Assembly (NCBI GenBank): GCA_963978545.1
Contig: OZ021722.1
Location: 744,001 to 808,000 of the forward strand
Length of the DNA: 64,000 bases
Direction of reading: 5' to 3'
Origin: Linyphia triangularis
Lineage: Eukaryota; Arthropoda; Arachnida; Araneae; Linyphiidae
Shown here: in pieces, positions 1 through 11,500 of the stretch
Layout: each line of letters begins with the position of its first letter
Position numbering within the stretch: the stretch's first letter is position 1
Notes under the pieces: model-generated
What the model was told of the DNA's origin: nothing
Seen by the model: only the letters and a program-made list of their open reading frames with translations
Database searches by the model: none
Program-made: the position numbers and the translations under genes

Positions 1-235
1 ATCAGTTAGTTAAAATTTTACAAAATAGATGGCGACACTATTTATTTGACACTATTATTTTTTTGCTATAATAAATAAATTAATATCATTTTCCCAAATT
101 TATGGAAGATTTGCTATTTTCCGAAAATACCCCATATATAAAAAAAAATGTCGGTCAATTTCCTTGCAAAGTCTGTATGATAGTAGAGTTTTGTACTACA
201 ATACAATTGTTATACCAAGAATCACAAGTAACTAC

Positions 236-296
236 AGTCCAGTGGCCATGTCAACGCACTCCGGAGATAACCGTCCTAGGTTCGATCCCAGGGTAA
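236..296 (+). repeat. tRNA-derived SINE or tRNA pseudogene fragment
   Basis: GGTTCGATCCC at 279-289 fits the RNA polymerase III B box, and a degenerate A-box-like AGTGGCCATGTC lies about 38 nt before it. No full cloverleaf can be drawn, so it is not called a tRNA gene. Confidence 0.35.
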
Positions 297-666
297 GTAA
301 TTTAGACAATTCTGAATTTGGTAGTGTTATAACTTCGATTTATTTGTACTCTTAAAATGTCCTTGAAAATACTACCATGTAAGAATTACGCACTCCGGCT
401 TTTAGTTTTGCATTATTTTAACTTGTCGTTTTTAATATTCAATACTTACATCTTTATAATTATTTAATGTTTATTAATTGATATTTTCGACAAAATAACG
501 ACCATTGTTTCGATATTTCTTGAGAGCAAAATTTTCCTCGGCCTTCGAACTAATTCTTGTCGGCTTCTGCTCGAATTCGATCAGTTTCCGGACATCGGCC
601 AATGGCCGGCCACGGGGACAAAATGGATTAGTTGCCAAGGGAAAGATGAGTTTAGGGTGAGTTTCC

Positions 667-695
667 GGTGAATCGCCAATCATCGGCGATTCACC
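667..695. repeat. 11-bp perfect hairpin in a GC-rich patch
   Basis: GGTGAATCGCC, a 7-nt loop, then GGCGATTCACC. It sits in an unusually GC-rich island (about 545-725) with further palindromic bits (GGCCAATGGCCGGCC). Confidence 0.5.
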
Positions 696-1289
696 TGGGG
701 ATGGAATTCCGATCACCGGCCGAGATAAAATTGCTACTAGGGTACCTCCTTAATCAGTCAAAATACCTGTCGGTAAGTATTTTATAGAGCCAAAGTGTCT
801 GAGAAATTAACCAAATGCATACTACATTCGGGTATTGTGAATCAAATCACCTTCATCAATCTATTCTAAACTTTGATTTTTTTGAAGTCCAATTTGATTG
901 CTTAGGTTTAGAGGTCCCTATGTGTGATTTCATTAAAAATTGCACAAAAAGTTTATTCCTGACGCCTTTTCTTACTTATAAGCGATTCCCAATACTTGAT
1001 GCTCAAGTTTACAGAGTTATATATTCCACAAATAATCAATGTTAAAAATTTACTCATCAAACAAACATTCCAAACAAGCTAGAAAAAATGTTAAACTACT
1101 TTTTTAAGTATTTGTTAATGCAATTATTTTTTTTAAAAATAACTCAAAATATCCATGTTGTGGACCTGTATCTCCACTACAATGGATGAGCTAAAATTGT
1201 AAAAATTACGCTTCATTTTTATTAATAAATCTCTATATAGTTTCATGGTTGGTTGATGTGTATGTTCAATGAACTATTTTTTGCACAAT

Positions 1290-1390
1290 AACGGCTAATC
1301 CTGATGGGACCTACTGATGCTTAACGAAGATTCCGATCCTCAACGTTCATCCATCCATAACCAAGGATTCGAACCCGGTTGGGCATCCAT
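1290..1390 (-). repeat. SINE-like fragment with B box
   Basis: On the minus strand GGTTCGAATCC (plus 1367-1377) fits the B box and is followed by a body ending near 1290. No A box or target duplication was found. Confidence 0.3.
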
Positions 1391-1429
1391 TATATATTAA
1401 CTTAAATTTCATTTGTGATGAGAAAATTT

Positions 1430-1790
1430 AGGGAGAGCTAATTAATCCATTTACCGTCATTCAATCGAACTGAAATTTGGAGCAGATTCGTAGGCAGAGC
1501 ATTCTATCAAGTTTTGGGAACTGTCAGTAAAACACTGCTTCACAGGGAAAATTAATCAACTGGCCGTACTCTAATTGAGCTAAATTTAACATATTTTCGT
1601 TGAAGATGAAAATGCATTATATCAAGTTTTGGAGGCTGTCAATAAAAGGGCGCTTTCATACATGGTTTTATTACTACTTAGGACGACTAATGACCCTGAT
1701 TGACATCATCGAATTGAGCTAAAACTTGACAGAGGATTTCAATGCATTAAATCAAGTTTTGAGGGCAAAAAAACTGATTCATGTCACGGA
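1430..1790 (+). repeat. D-family repeat, about three tandem units of roughly 125 bp
   Basis: Each unit carries TAATTAAyCnnnTTnCCGTC, then AATTGAGCTnAAA, then AATGCATTxTATCAAGTTTT and CTGTCAnTAAA. Three diverged units follow one another. The same unit recurs in introns 5, 8 and 12. Confidence 0.6.
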
Positions 1791-2362
1791 ATCGACGGTT
1801 TTCGTAGTAGTCAAACAATATGAAAATACTATCCGAGTTATATCTTAAATAAAAGTTACAATTGCACATTAAAGTTGGCAATACTTATAAGGGATTCAGA
1901 AAAAAAATTGTTATTATGGATTAAATTTTTTAAGGACTTATTTGGATAAAAATCTGTTTTACAATAATAAATTTAATACATTACGCAAAGCATCTGCTAC
2001 TTTTTACGAATGCTAGTTAATAAGTATGACAAGTACGTCACAAAAAGGGTTCCAGTGGTCTTTGTTTAAATCTTCCGAGCTTACGAGTGTAATTGGGGAG
2101 CTCGTATGTTTGATCATGACTTCGACGCAGTTATGACTGCCTTCGCCGCGAAGGTGTCGTGAACGATAAAGTGGTGGCTGGTCAAACCTAAATAAGTCTT
2201 GGCCTTAATATGCTCTCGTTGATGTAGAGGGGTAGAAGAGCAAGGTATTTGTGATTAGGTTTTGACTTCGTAATGTTATCGTAGTTCAAAATTACGAGGC
2301 CTAATTGGCTGTATTTCACCATAGTACCAATAACAATGTATACTAAATATAGCAGATGACTA

Positions 2363-2377
2363 TGACGTACTATATAT
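2363..2377 (+). promoter_or_regulatory. Possible core promoter of USP39: CRE-like half site plus TATA-like box
   Basis: TGACGTAC at 2363-2370 runs straight into TATATAT at 2371-2377, about 60 nt before the start codon. A TATA-like box there would place transcription start near 2400. TATA-like strings are common in such AT-rich DNA, so this rests mainly on position. Confidence 0.3.
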
Positions 2378-2414
2378 GAGCTTCATCAAGGTCTTCTGTT
2401 TTGTTTGAAAATTG

Positions 2415-2429
2415 ATGGCAATGCAATAA
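2415..2429 (+). promoter_or_regulatory. Minimal upstream ORF (ATG GCA ATG CAA TAA)
   Basis: A four-codon ORF with two in-frame ATGs ends 8 nt before the USP39 start codon. It would be in the 5' leader if transcription begins near 2400. Ribosomes that initiate here would have almost no distance in which to reinitiate at the main ATG, so it could damp USP39 translation. The leader extent is inferred. Confidence 0.4.
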
Positions 2430-2437
2430 GTATCAAG

Positions 2438-2513
2438 ATGGCCGCCTCCGCACCGGAGGGTTTGAAAAGAAAATCGTCATACGAAAATGAAGATACTTCT
2501 AAGAAAATTACCC
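2438..2513 (+). CDS. USP39: USP39 exon 1 (residues 1-26, start codon)
   Basis: Encodes a lysine- and serine-rich start, [15 protein letters not shown] and onward, then a split Arg codon. The donor is gtgaga at 2514. The single leftover C joins the GA that opens exon 2 to make CGA (Arg26). There is no RS-rich or long acidic N-terminal extension. The stretch is hydrophilic and could act as a nuclear localisation tail (KRK at residues 10-12). Confidence 0.88.
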
Positions 2514-5500
2514 GTGAGATTTTTTAAAATCTAAATGCTTTTTAAGAAGATAATTATATTTTGAAGCTTATAGAAAAAGGATTTCCAAATTTTCCAGTGT
2601 TTGTAAATTTGTGGTCAACCGGCAATTTGTATTTGTAAACAAACCACATCGTATTCGGAAATGTCTTTATTGAAAGTTGGATTTAGCATCAAACAAAAAA
2701 TTACGCAAAACCTTGTTATAGAAAATACAAAAAATTGGTTTTATCGTATAATTTATTTAGTTTTTCTCCTTATTGTAATCACCACAGTAGTTGTATAGAA
2801 GTTGGTAAAATAGGTTTAGAAGCAATAAAAAGCATTTGAAATTTAAAACCAAAAGTTTCAGTTTAAATAAGCCTGCAATCCATTTATTACATAAATGCTT
2901 TAAAATGCGAGGCTATTTATTCTGTAGATGAAAATGAAACGAAAACTTTCCGAAATAAAGAAGCTTTGTTTGGCGTTAGCGATATTCTGGTTACAGCCTG
3001 TAAATTTTTAACTGGCTTTCAACAAATGATATTTTTATGTTCTAAAATTATTGATCATTTGTTGTTTATTTTTTAAACTTTGACACCATGTTTTGTTCCT
3101 TCTTATTAATGCTGAATGTAGTTCTGTTGAGAAAGTCTAATGCTGATACAATGATAATCGCTGTAAGAGTTTTTCTTCTATTTAAAAATCAAAAGCGGTT
3201 ATGATTCCGGTACGGACTTGCGCCAAGGTGATTAATGCGAGTAAATGGTAGACCAGAACAATTGTTTATTAGCAAGCAAAATGTTGGTTCTTTTCGCTAA
3301 AAGGATTATATAGAGAATTTTAAAGCATGGGACGTCGCATATTTACGTTATTTTAAAACTACATGAGTTTTGATTTTTTTCTATTTGACAGACGATTTCT
3401 ATTTATGCAAAATAAATGTAGATATTAATGTTTAGAAACTTGTATTCATAGGAAAGTTGTTGACTTTGGTGGCCTAATGGCCACCAAAAGTAATCTATGA
3501 ATATAATATATTTGGAATAGAATTCATATCTTTTTCTCCTGTAAGTTTCATTTACTACAACAAGTGATTTCAAAAAAGTGATTTTGGTTGTGAGTTTTCC
3601 CAAACCACTGTCCGAATTACGTAGGGGTATTTTTTACGTTTTAAATGGTCATCTTTTCTTTTAAGGGTCCAAAGCACGCACACACCTTACTTAATATCAA
3701 ATTTGAAAGCAACAAGTAATTTTTTCTTTTTTAAAAAGTCATTTTGGATGCCCCAAACGACTGCCTGAAATAGGTAGTTTTTTTTTAGGTTTAAATGGTC
3801 GAAAGGCCATCGAAATAGGTCATACTTCTTTTTAGAACGTGAAGTGCATGCACACCTTACTTATAATGCCGAATTTAAATGGATAAGTGATTCAAAGAAA
3901 TTAGAAAAAAGAGGAATCCTGAAAACGACGAAAAAATTTCACAAGTTTCTTGTTTAAAAATTAAAGGAAACTTAAAAATTATTATTTCCCATTCAAATAT
4001 CAATGTTTCTTAATGTACTTTAAAGTAATAGATTTCTTCCACAAAAAATAGTGTTACCCTTTTTAAAACAAATATAACTTAATTATAAACATTATTTTAT
4101 TTTAAAACCCCTCTTGGCATAACAGAAATAAAAAATAAAATACTCTACCTTTGTGACCCACCTTTAAAACTATTTGAAACTTTTAAATTCTGTTGTCCAA
4201 TTACACGTTTTTTATTTATTTTCATGAAAAATAATTAACTTTGACGTTTTCATGCATAACTTCTAAAAAACTTGGTAATTTAAACTGATTTTAGTTTCGG
4301 TATTTCTGTTTCATTATCTTACAGTTTGGCAGCGTCTATGGTTACGGTAAAATAGCTTGGCGTAAACTGTATGTAAACTAACCTTGGCACAAAATCCGTA
4401 CCAGATTCGGAATTCTTCCCTGAAATGTTTTTGTACCACGAAAACTTTATTGCTGTGTTGAATAGAAAACACAAATGTATGAAAAACCTTTTTTTAGGTT
4501 TATGATCCCATATAGTGTGTGCATAATTAATTTGAAGTAGTTGTTTAAGAATTTTTAATAATTTTATTAGATAATATGATGTGTTATATGGTGGCACTCG
4601 TGGATTTTTGAACTTTTCTGCAATGGCGAACTCCGAAGTTAAAGCAAAATCAAAACAGTAAAAAACGCTGTGATTCAAAATTGACTTTCAAATCCAAAGC
4701 AACAGCAGAATTTAAAAAAGTGAGAATCGAATCCAATCAAAGTTTTGGTCGCTTGATGTCCACTGTCAAAGCTATGGTTGGGATGCAAAATTAAAATAAA
4801 AGTAATAAATACTTTTCGGCCTAATGTTTTGGAATTTTTTTCCCCCCTTAACCCACTGACTGTCATATAATATATGTGTCATTTGATCCTTAGTTTTTCC
4901 AGCAGTACCCAAAATTTTTAAATTTATGAATAAAATATAAAATAAAATATTTTTATAAGGATGGTAGTTTATTATGTATCTAAAAATAAAAAATATGATG
5001 TATTTGAATTAGAAATATAATTGAAAAATTATTGCAGGGAAAACAACTGTAGAATTATGTCCATTCCCTGGATTGTCTGAGAGTTAAAGAAAGTGTTTTT
5101 ATTTCGCCCCTAGAAATGTATTTTATGTATTTGACTTTGTGTTACAGGAAACAATCCAAGAGACAGGACCAGGAATTGCCCCTACTTGGACACTATAAAC
5201 AGGTATAAGATATTTTAAGGATGTATTTCTTATATTTACCCTTATTACTATGTCCAGCAATACTGCTTTGGAAAAGTAGAAAGAAATCAATTAATCATTG
5301 ATCATTACAGGAGTCTATCCAAGTTTTTTTTAAGGGTCCTATTTTTGCAGAAAAAAAATTAATTTTGTGAAACATTTTCTATTTTATATATTTTTGTGAA
5401 ACTTTCATGAAAAACAATTTTAAGTTTTAAAAACGTTTGATGTTGAGTAGGTACTTTAAACTTATAAATATTTACTATGATATCCTTCTACTCCTATATG

Positions 5501-8500
5501 ATTTAAACATCTCAGTTAAAGATGCAATTTTTTTTTACATGGAATTTTATGAAAAGTCTGTTTATTGGGTATGGAATTTTGTGAAGTGTCCGTTCTTCAG
5601 ACATGGAATTTTCTGAAGGGTCAGTAAATGGACTCAAAGTTTCTTCTGCAAAGACCCTTGCATTGGGACAAATATATGAATACTTCTTGCATAGATTTAT
5701 TGCCTTATACATGTTAGTTTCACAATATGAAAGAACATTTTCTTGAGGTACCACTATTTTTAGGAAAATTTAATTTAATACCCAACTATTTTTAATTTGA
5801 TTTGAATCGCATATTCATGCAGCATCTCTTAATATGCATGCAGTTAAACACTGTTGACACAAACTTGATGGGGTCGCTGAAATTTTTCGTGTTAACCGTC
5901 TACAATTTTTTAATTAAGGCAGATTTACACTACTAGGTAGGCTTTAAAAAAATATTTTCTTCCTGTGTACACAAATGCCATTGCCAAAAATTTCCTGTGA
6001 GTCTGTGCAATTTAAATTATGCCCCTGAAGAAAATTAAATGATACACACTATTGAGGATTAAAAGTTGTTTAATTCAAAATCTTCTTGGCATTGATTTTG
6101 GAAGCACCAGACTCTGCAGGTTAAACATCGGTTTCCAATGGCACATTTTTGGTTTCTTAACTATTTTCATTTTTGTCCTTTTGATTGAAATGCTGGGAAT
6201 AGTTTTGCTTCAACATTTCTTCATTGCAAAATACAGCATTTTATCTTCATTGTCTTGCTTGGATAACTCCTTATCCTAGTATGAACCATAACAATTTAAG
6301 TCCTTATTTGTACTGAGTTCAACGTGTTAATTTTTTTCCTATACTAAAAAGTTAACCAATATCAAGTTATTTTTACTGATTTTGAGAATTTTTTTTCTTT
6401 TGGTTGAAAGTGTGCTGAAAAAAGTAAGTGTACTAAGAAAAATGTAATTTTCTAAAAGAAACCTAAAATTATTCTTTAAGATATAAAGGCTTTCATTTGC
6501 TGAGTTTCAAATGCAGGGTTCATCTTAAATAATTATTTTAACTATGAACAAAAAAGGAGTTTTAATCTGCTTGCTTGTTTCCATTTTGCAGCATTAGCAA
6601 TTTGAGGTATAACAATGCATTTTTATGTTTCTTCATTTTATGCTAAATCTGAATTTCTAGTGATGATATAATTCTCAAAATATATTATTTTCTAAGGAAA
6701 TATGTGAGTAAGCAACTATTTATAACTTGAAAAACTACATTGTTTTAAAGAACTTATACAAGTTGGCCACAGAACCTGAAAATCGGGGAAATGTCGGGGA
6801 ATTTTTTAAAATTTCACGAACATCAGGGACATTTTCGAAGTTATGTTCCTTTGCTCATCCGCATCTTGGCGAGAATTGTGGTGGTAATCGATAGATGTTT
6901 AACGTTAGGAAAAAATTTAAACTTTGAATTAATGACGAATTTATTTAACAAAAAATAGGTATATTATCTCTTTAGCATATATGTTCTATTTGATTAGGAT
7001 GTCTACATGTCTGGAAAAATTGGGGACATTTGAAAAAAAGTTTTGAAAAAAACTATCAGAGAAATCGGTGAATTTGTCACAAAACTTTTTTCTTTGAATT
7101 TTGTGGCCACCCTGTTATAGTTTAATAAACATTTTGTAGCTTTTTTTTTTCTAAATTATGTACTTTTAAAAAAAAATTACATAGCTACTTGTAATTTATT
7201 GAATGGAAAAGAAACTTTCTATTTTAAGAATTTTAATTGTAATTTAAAAAACGGCATGTAGTTTATAGTACCATTTGCAATTTTTAGTAAAAAATTATTG
7301 TAATTATTTACAAAGCTGGTAGTTATTGATATATTCTACCCATATCACTTCTAGATTTTTTAAACTAATTGGTATATGAGTTTACTTGTTCATTTAATGG
7401 TAAATATTTAATTAGCTACAAAAAAATTATTAGTTATCTATATATTCTACCCTTAAGATTTTTCAAGGTTATGTGTAGAATTAAACATCACAGGAATGCA
7501 ATAAAAATCATGGACAGTTTCTGATTAAAAAAAATAAAACTTCTATTTCAGCCTACATAATTAGTGGCATGCACAGCAAAAAAATCGATGTTTTAACGCA
7601 GAATTTGATCCGAATTGGAAAATAAAAAAATGCACGTATTTTAGGACATAGCTCAAGTTCTTTAGTCAGAATTCTCCTTGTGATATCCCACAATGAATAA
7701 TGTTAAATTTGGAGAAACACTATTTTCTATCTGACAATGGAAAACCTAAAAAATGGAAGTTTAAAGTTAATTCACTCAACCTTTAAAAAATTTTGCTAGG
7801 GGATACATTGTGAGAAGTTCTTATCTTAACATTCATTATATCAAAACAGTCTTATCTTAATTTTACTGTATAATAAATTGATATTTTTATAAAAAAACAA
7901 TATTTGATTAAAATGTTACTGTGTAGGTGGTTCTTTAATTTTAATAATTTTCTCAGTCTTATTCCAGCAGAAGTAGGACTGAAGCATTTTCTATCAATAT
8001 TTTGAAATCTTTTGAGTTTCTGGACATGTTTTTGATTTGCTGTCTTATACATTATTTTTTTCTTTCAAAAAATCGAAAATTTAAAATTATTTAACGTGGT
8101 GGGAAAATAAAACAATATTGAAATGGTGGCAGAAAACCCGTAATACAATTTTTTACAATTTGCCATAAAATTGCTCTCGTAAACAGGAGTTGCCCTTTTT
8201 TGGAAAATAGCACCCTGTCCTTTTTCATTTCTAGGATGAACTCTGCTAAATGTAAACTTGATTTCATTCTTTGAAACTACTTAGTAGCATGTTGTGTTTC
8301 AGCCTTTTTTTTTTAATTTCAGGAATGTGTTGGATTTTGACTTTGAAAAACTCTGCTCTGTATCCATTTCTCGCATAAATGTGTACGCATGCCTTGTATG
8401 CGGGAAATACTTCCAAGGTAAAAGTCCTTTGTTCACATTTCTTTTGTATGAATTCCTAAAGTACGGACATGACTTAAAATTGTGTATTTCTCAACCTTTG

Positions 8501-11500
8501 GGTTTAGTTTAAACTTTTTTTGTGTTGCTGTCAATCGAAGGGTCACAGCAAAGAAGGATCATAGTCCAATTTTTTCGAAATGGAGGTTTTCCTGCAAGGA
8601 TAGTTTAACCACGAGGAGTCTTCTGGCAAATAAATATCACGATACATGAGATTTTAAGCAATCATTTTCCTCAACCCTATGACTTGAAATCGGTTTTTCT
8701 GGAGATTTGTGAAAAATGGTCTCTGATTGTTCTTTGCCTTAGCCCTTCCATTGTGTAAAGAATATGTTGTTATTTTAACAAGTTAAGTTATTATTTTTGA
8801 TGACCTTGAGCCATCATGTCTGAATTTAAAAAAAACAACAACATAATTTTATTCTATGGAGATATTTTAGAATAAATAAGCACCTAATTTGATCTATTTC
8901 TGAAAAACACCAACTGGCCTTCACCATGTTTTTTTTTGTCTTTATTAATGTTTTCTTATATCGACTTGCAAACTTACTGCCTGTGAAACTAGAGGGATGC
9001 ATTATCTAACTTCAAAACCGAATTTTGAAGAAAGAAAAAAATCAAAAACATGCTGGTTTGTTTAAACATTAATTAGAGTGTCATTCTAACCATCCAAGGT
9101 AATAGTAAGTGTACGACAAATAGTTTTCATTCTCGCACAACTTTGTGAGGGTTGGAACTTCAATATGACTCATTGTTTAAGCTGGAGTGCAAATGTCATT
9201 AGTAAAAAAGCTGAAATCAGAAATTTCTTTTTAGCTTATGAGTTGCATGACTGTTGATGTTTATTTAAAAAGGTAATTAAGATACCTACTGTTGAAAATA
9301 TAGTCATCATGAACTGAAAATAAAAAGCTATTTTAAATATTTAGTGTTTTTTCTCCTTTCAGCTTTGCTTATTTTTTTAGGTTATTGACTTGCAAGAATA
9401 GTGAATTTACACATTTTTTAGGATAAATGTTTTTTTTAAAAAAAAAGATAAATCACATTTTAAACGGAAAACAATTCAAATTTTGTAGCTATTTTAATTT
9501 CTTAACTATTTTAAAACTTAAAAATGTTTTAAATAATTTGTTTAAGAAATGAAGTTGTTTTATAAAAGAATATTTTTGTTTGTCCGAATGATTGTAAAAT
9601 GTGATTGCAGGTCGAGGCACCAACACTCATGCTTACATGCACAGTGTTCAGGCGGGACACCATGTCTTCCTCAACCTTCAGACTCTCCGCTTCTACTGCA
9701 TCCCTGACAATTACGAGATAGTGGATTCCTCGCTCGACGACATCACGGTATTGTTACACTTTGTATATAATTGTAAATAGTGACATATTTATTTCAAAGC
9801 TCCATTTTATCTTATTTTATTTGTTAACAGCGATAATATAGATTAGAAAAAAGGTGGCAACTTCTAAAGCAATCGGGAAATTTCGAAATGTTTCTATCAC
9901 TTGATTGTTCGACTAGATTTTTTGCGAAAGTTTCCATGCGCTCACATAAATAATAGACCGCGGCGTGAGATAGCGAGATCAGTTTAACTTCGCATGTCGA
10001 TTTGAAAAAAGCTTTTCTTACATTTTGTCTGTCTGAATTACCGCTGCGTTCGAAGTTGCTTTTACCGAAGCTTGTGCCAAGACTGGATAGAGAGCTTACT
10101 GTGGTTTGAAAAAGTTTTACAAGTCTTTGAAGGAAGAATAAATTATAGTTTTTATTTGGTGAAAACGGAGTTACCATTTCGTGAAAATATCTTAACCGTA
10201 TGTTTTCATCTCTCTTTCATTGGAAGTCCATTTCTAAAAAGCACAGGGGTCGCATTCGCCCTAATATTCCTTAAGTTATTGTTTCTCCCTAAAATTCCTA
10301 ATAATCCTTTAATTATAGTTTCTACCTAAAATTGTTCGATAATTCCTAAAAAAATACGAAAAAACCTGAAATATCCCCGATTTTCCTCCAACCTCCCCTT
10401 AGATATTCTTACGGATGAGAAAGCCCCGATATTCCTACGGATAAAAAAAGTGGAATTAATTAAATTTGCATTTTTGTCATAATAGTATAATTGTTTAAAT
10501 AATACAACTGTTATTTTGCTTAAAAATTATTTGAATTGAAAGTTTTTTTGCTAGTATCTAAACAAATCTTTGGAAAGAATGTCTGTATTAAGAAAGTATG
10601 TCAGCTTCAAAAGAAATATCTCTGAATGATTTTGTATTATACCTAACATTTTTAGAATTATCCCTAAAATGCTTTTGAAACTTAAAAAATTATTCTTAAA
10701 ATTCTTTTACAAAACTCACTGAGCCCCCTGAAAGCATTCTGAAGTATGATTTCTGTTGTGTTCATGGCTTATTAATCCACTGATGGTCATGGGAATGGGC
10801 AAAATTTCCCAGTTGTTTTCCCTGCAATAATTTTTAAATTATATTTCTAATTCAAATACGTATTTTTAAAAAAATTTTATTTATTTATTTTGTTTTAGAT
10901 AGGTTATAGACTATCATCCTAATAAAAATGTCTAAAATATATATTATTTTAAATTTTATTTATAAACTTAAAAATGTTGTGTATTGCTAGAAAAATTGGC
11001 GATCCTAAAATGTATATATACGTGCATGACCGTCAATGGGTTAAGTCAGTCCAACTTCTGCTAAAATCAGCAAGCTTTTGACATTCTTGCTATCAACACA
11101 ACAAAGCTTCTTTTGTATCGTATTACTTAGAGGGTCACTAAATGTACACAATTTTTCTATCATTATTCAAAAAGTGATAAATCTGAAGAGATTGAAATCA
11201 ACAGAAACTCTACATGAATCTTTTAATATTGAGTAATTAGCACCATAATAGATGTTTCTCAATCATGCTTTTCCAAAACTAAGTCTATTTTTCTTGGTAA
11301 TGATATTTTCCTCATCTTTTGAAGTTTGAATTGATATAATTCTAGAACTGTAAATTATAGGTAAATGAAAATTTTTGCAGGTATTTTTTAAATCTTCTTA
11401 TTTAGTGCCCAGGATGAACCTTGTCTTTCTCTACAATAGATTTCCAAATTCTTCTCTCACTGGATTTCTTTATCCAATTTTTTATCTTTAGATCTTCTTC

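Larger units (their letters stand above)
1..2362. other. Upstream intergenic region
   Basis: No coding region is supported. Listed separately: a tRNA-like fragment near 236-296, a GC-rich hairpin at 667-695, a B-box-bearing SINE-like piece near 1290-1390 and a D-family repeat at 1430-1790. From about 2030 to 2330 the sequence is less AT-rich and could hold promoter elements, but I recognise none. Confidence 0.5.
2514..5147 (+). other. Intron 1
   Basis: No gene seen. It holds a diverged direct duplication (about 3571-3895), a hairpin at 3463-3487 and, near its 3' end, a P-family element (4852-5084). Open frames on the minus strand at 4319-4866 show no recognisable domain. Confidence 0.6.
5203..8322 (+). 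other. Intron 2
   Basis: 5203-6750 is AT-rich with no recognised gene or element. Then come a B-family element (6759-7114) and a relative of the 1.36-kb element of intron 9 in reverse orientation (about 7470-8245). Exon 3 follows 78 nt later. Confidence 0.6.

Noticed and set aside
4319..4866. 119-codon and 63-codon minus-strand frames in intron 1
   Set aside because: No domain or homology recognised, composition like the surrounding AT-rich DNA.
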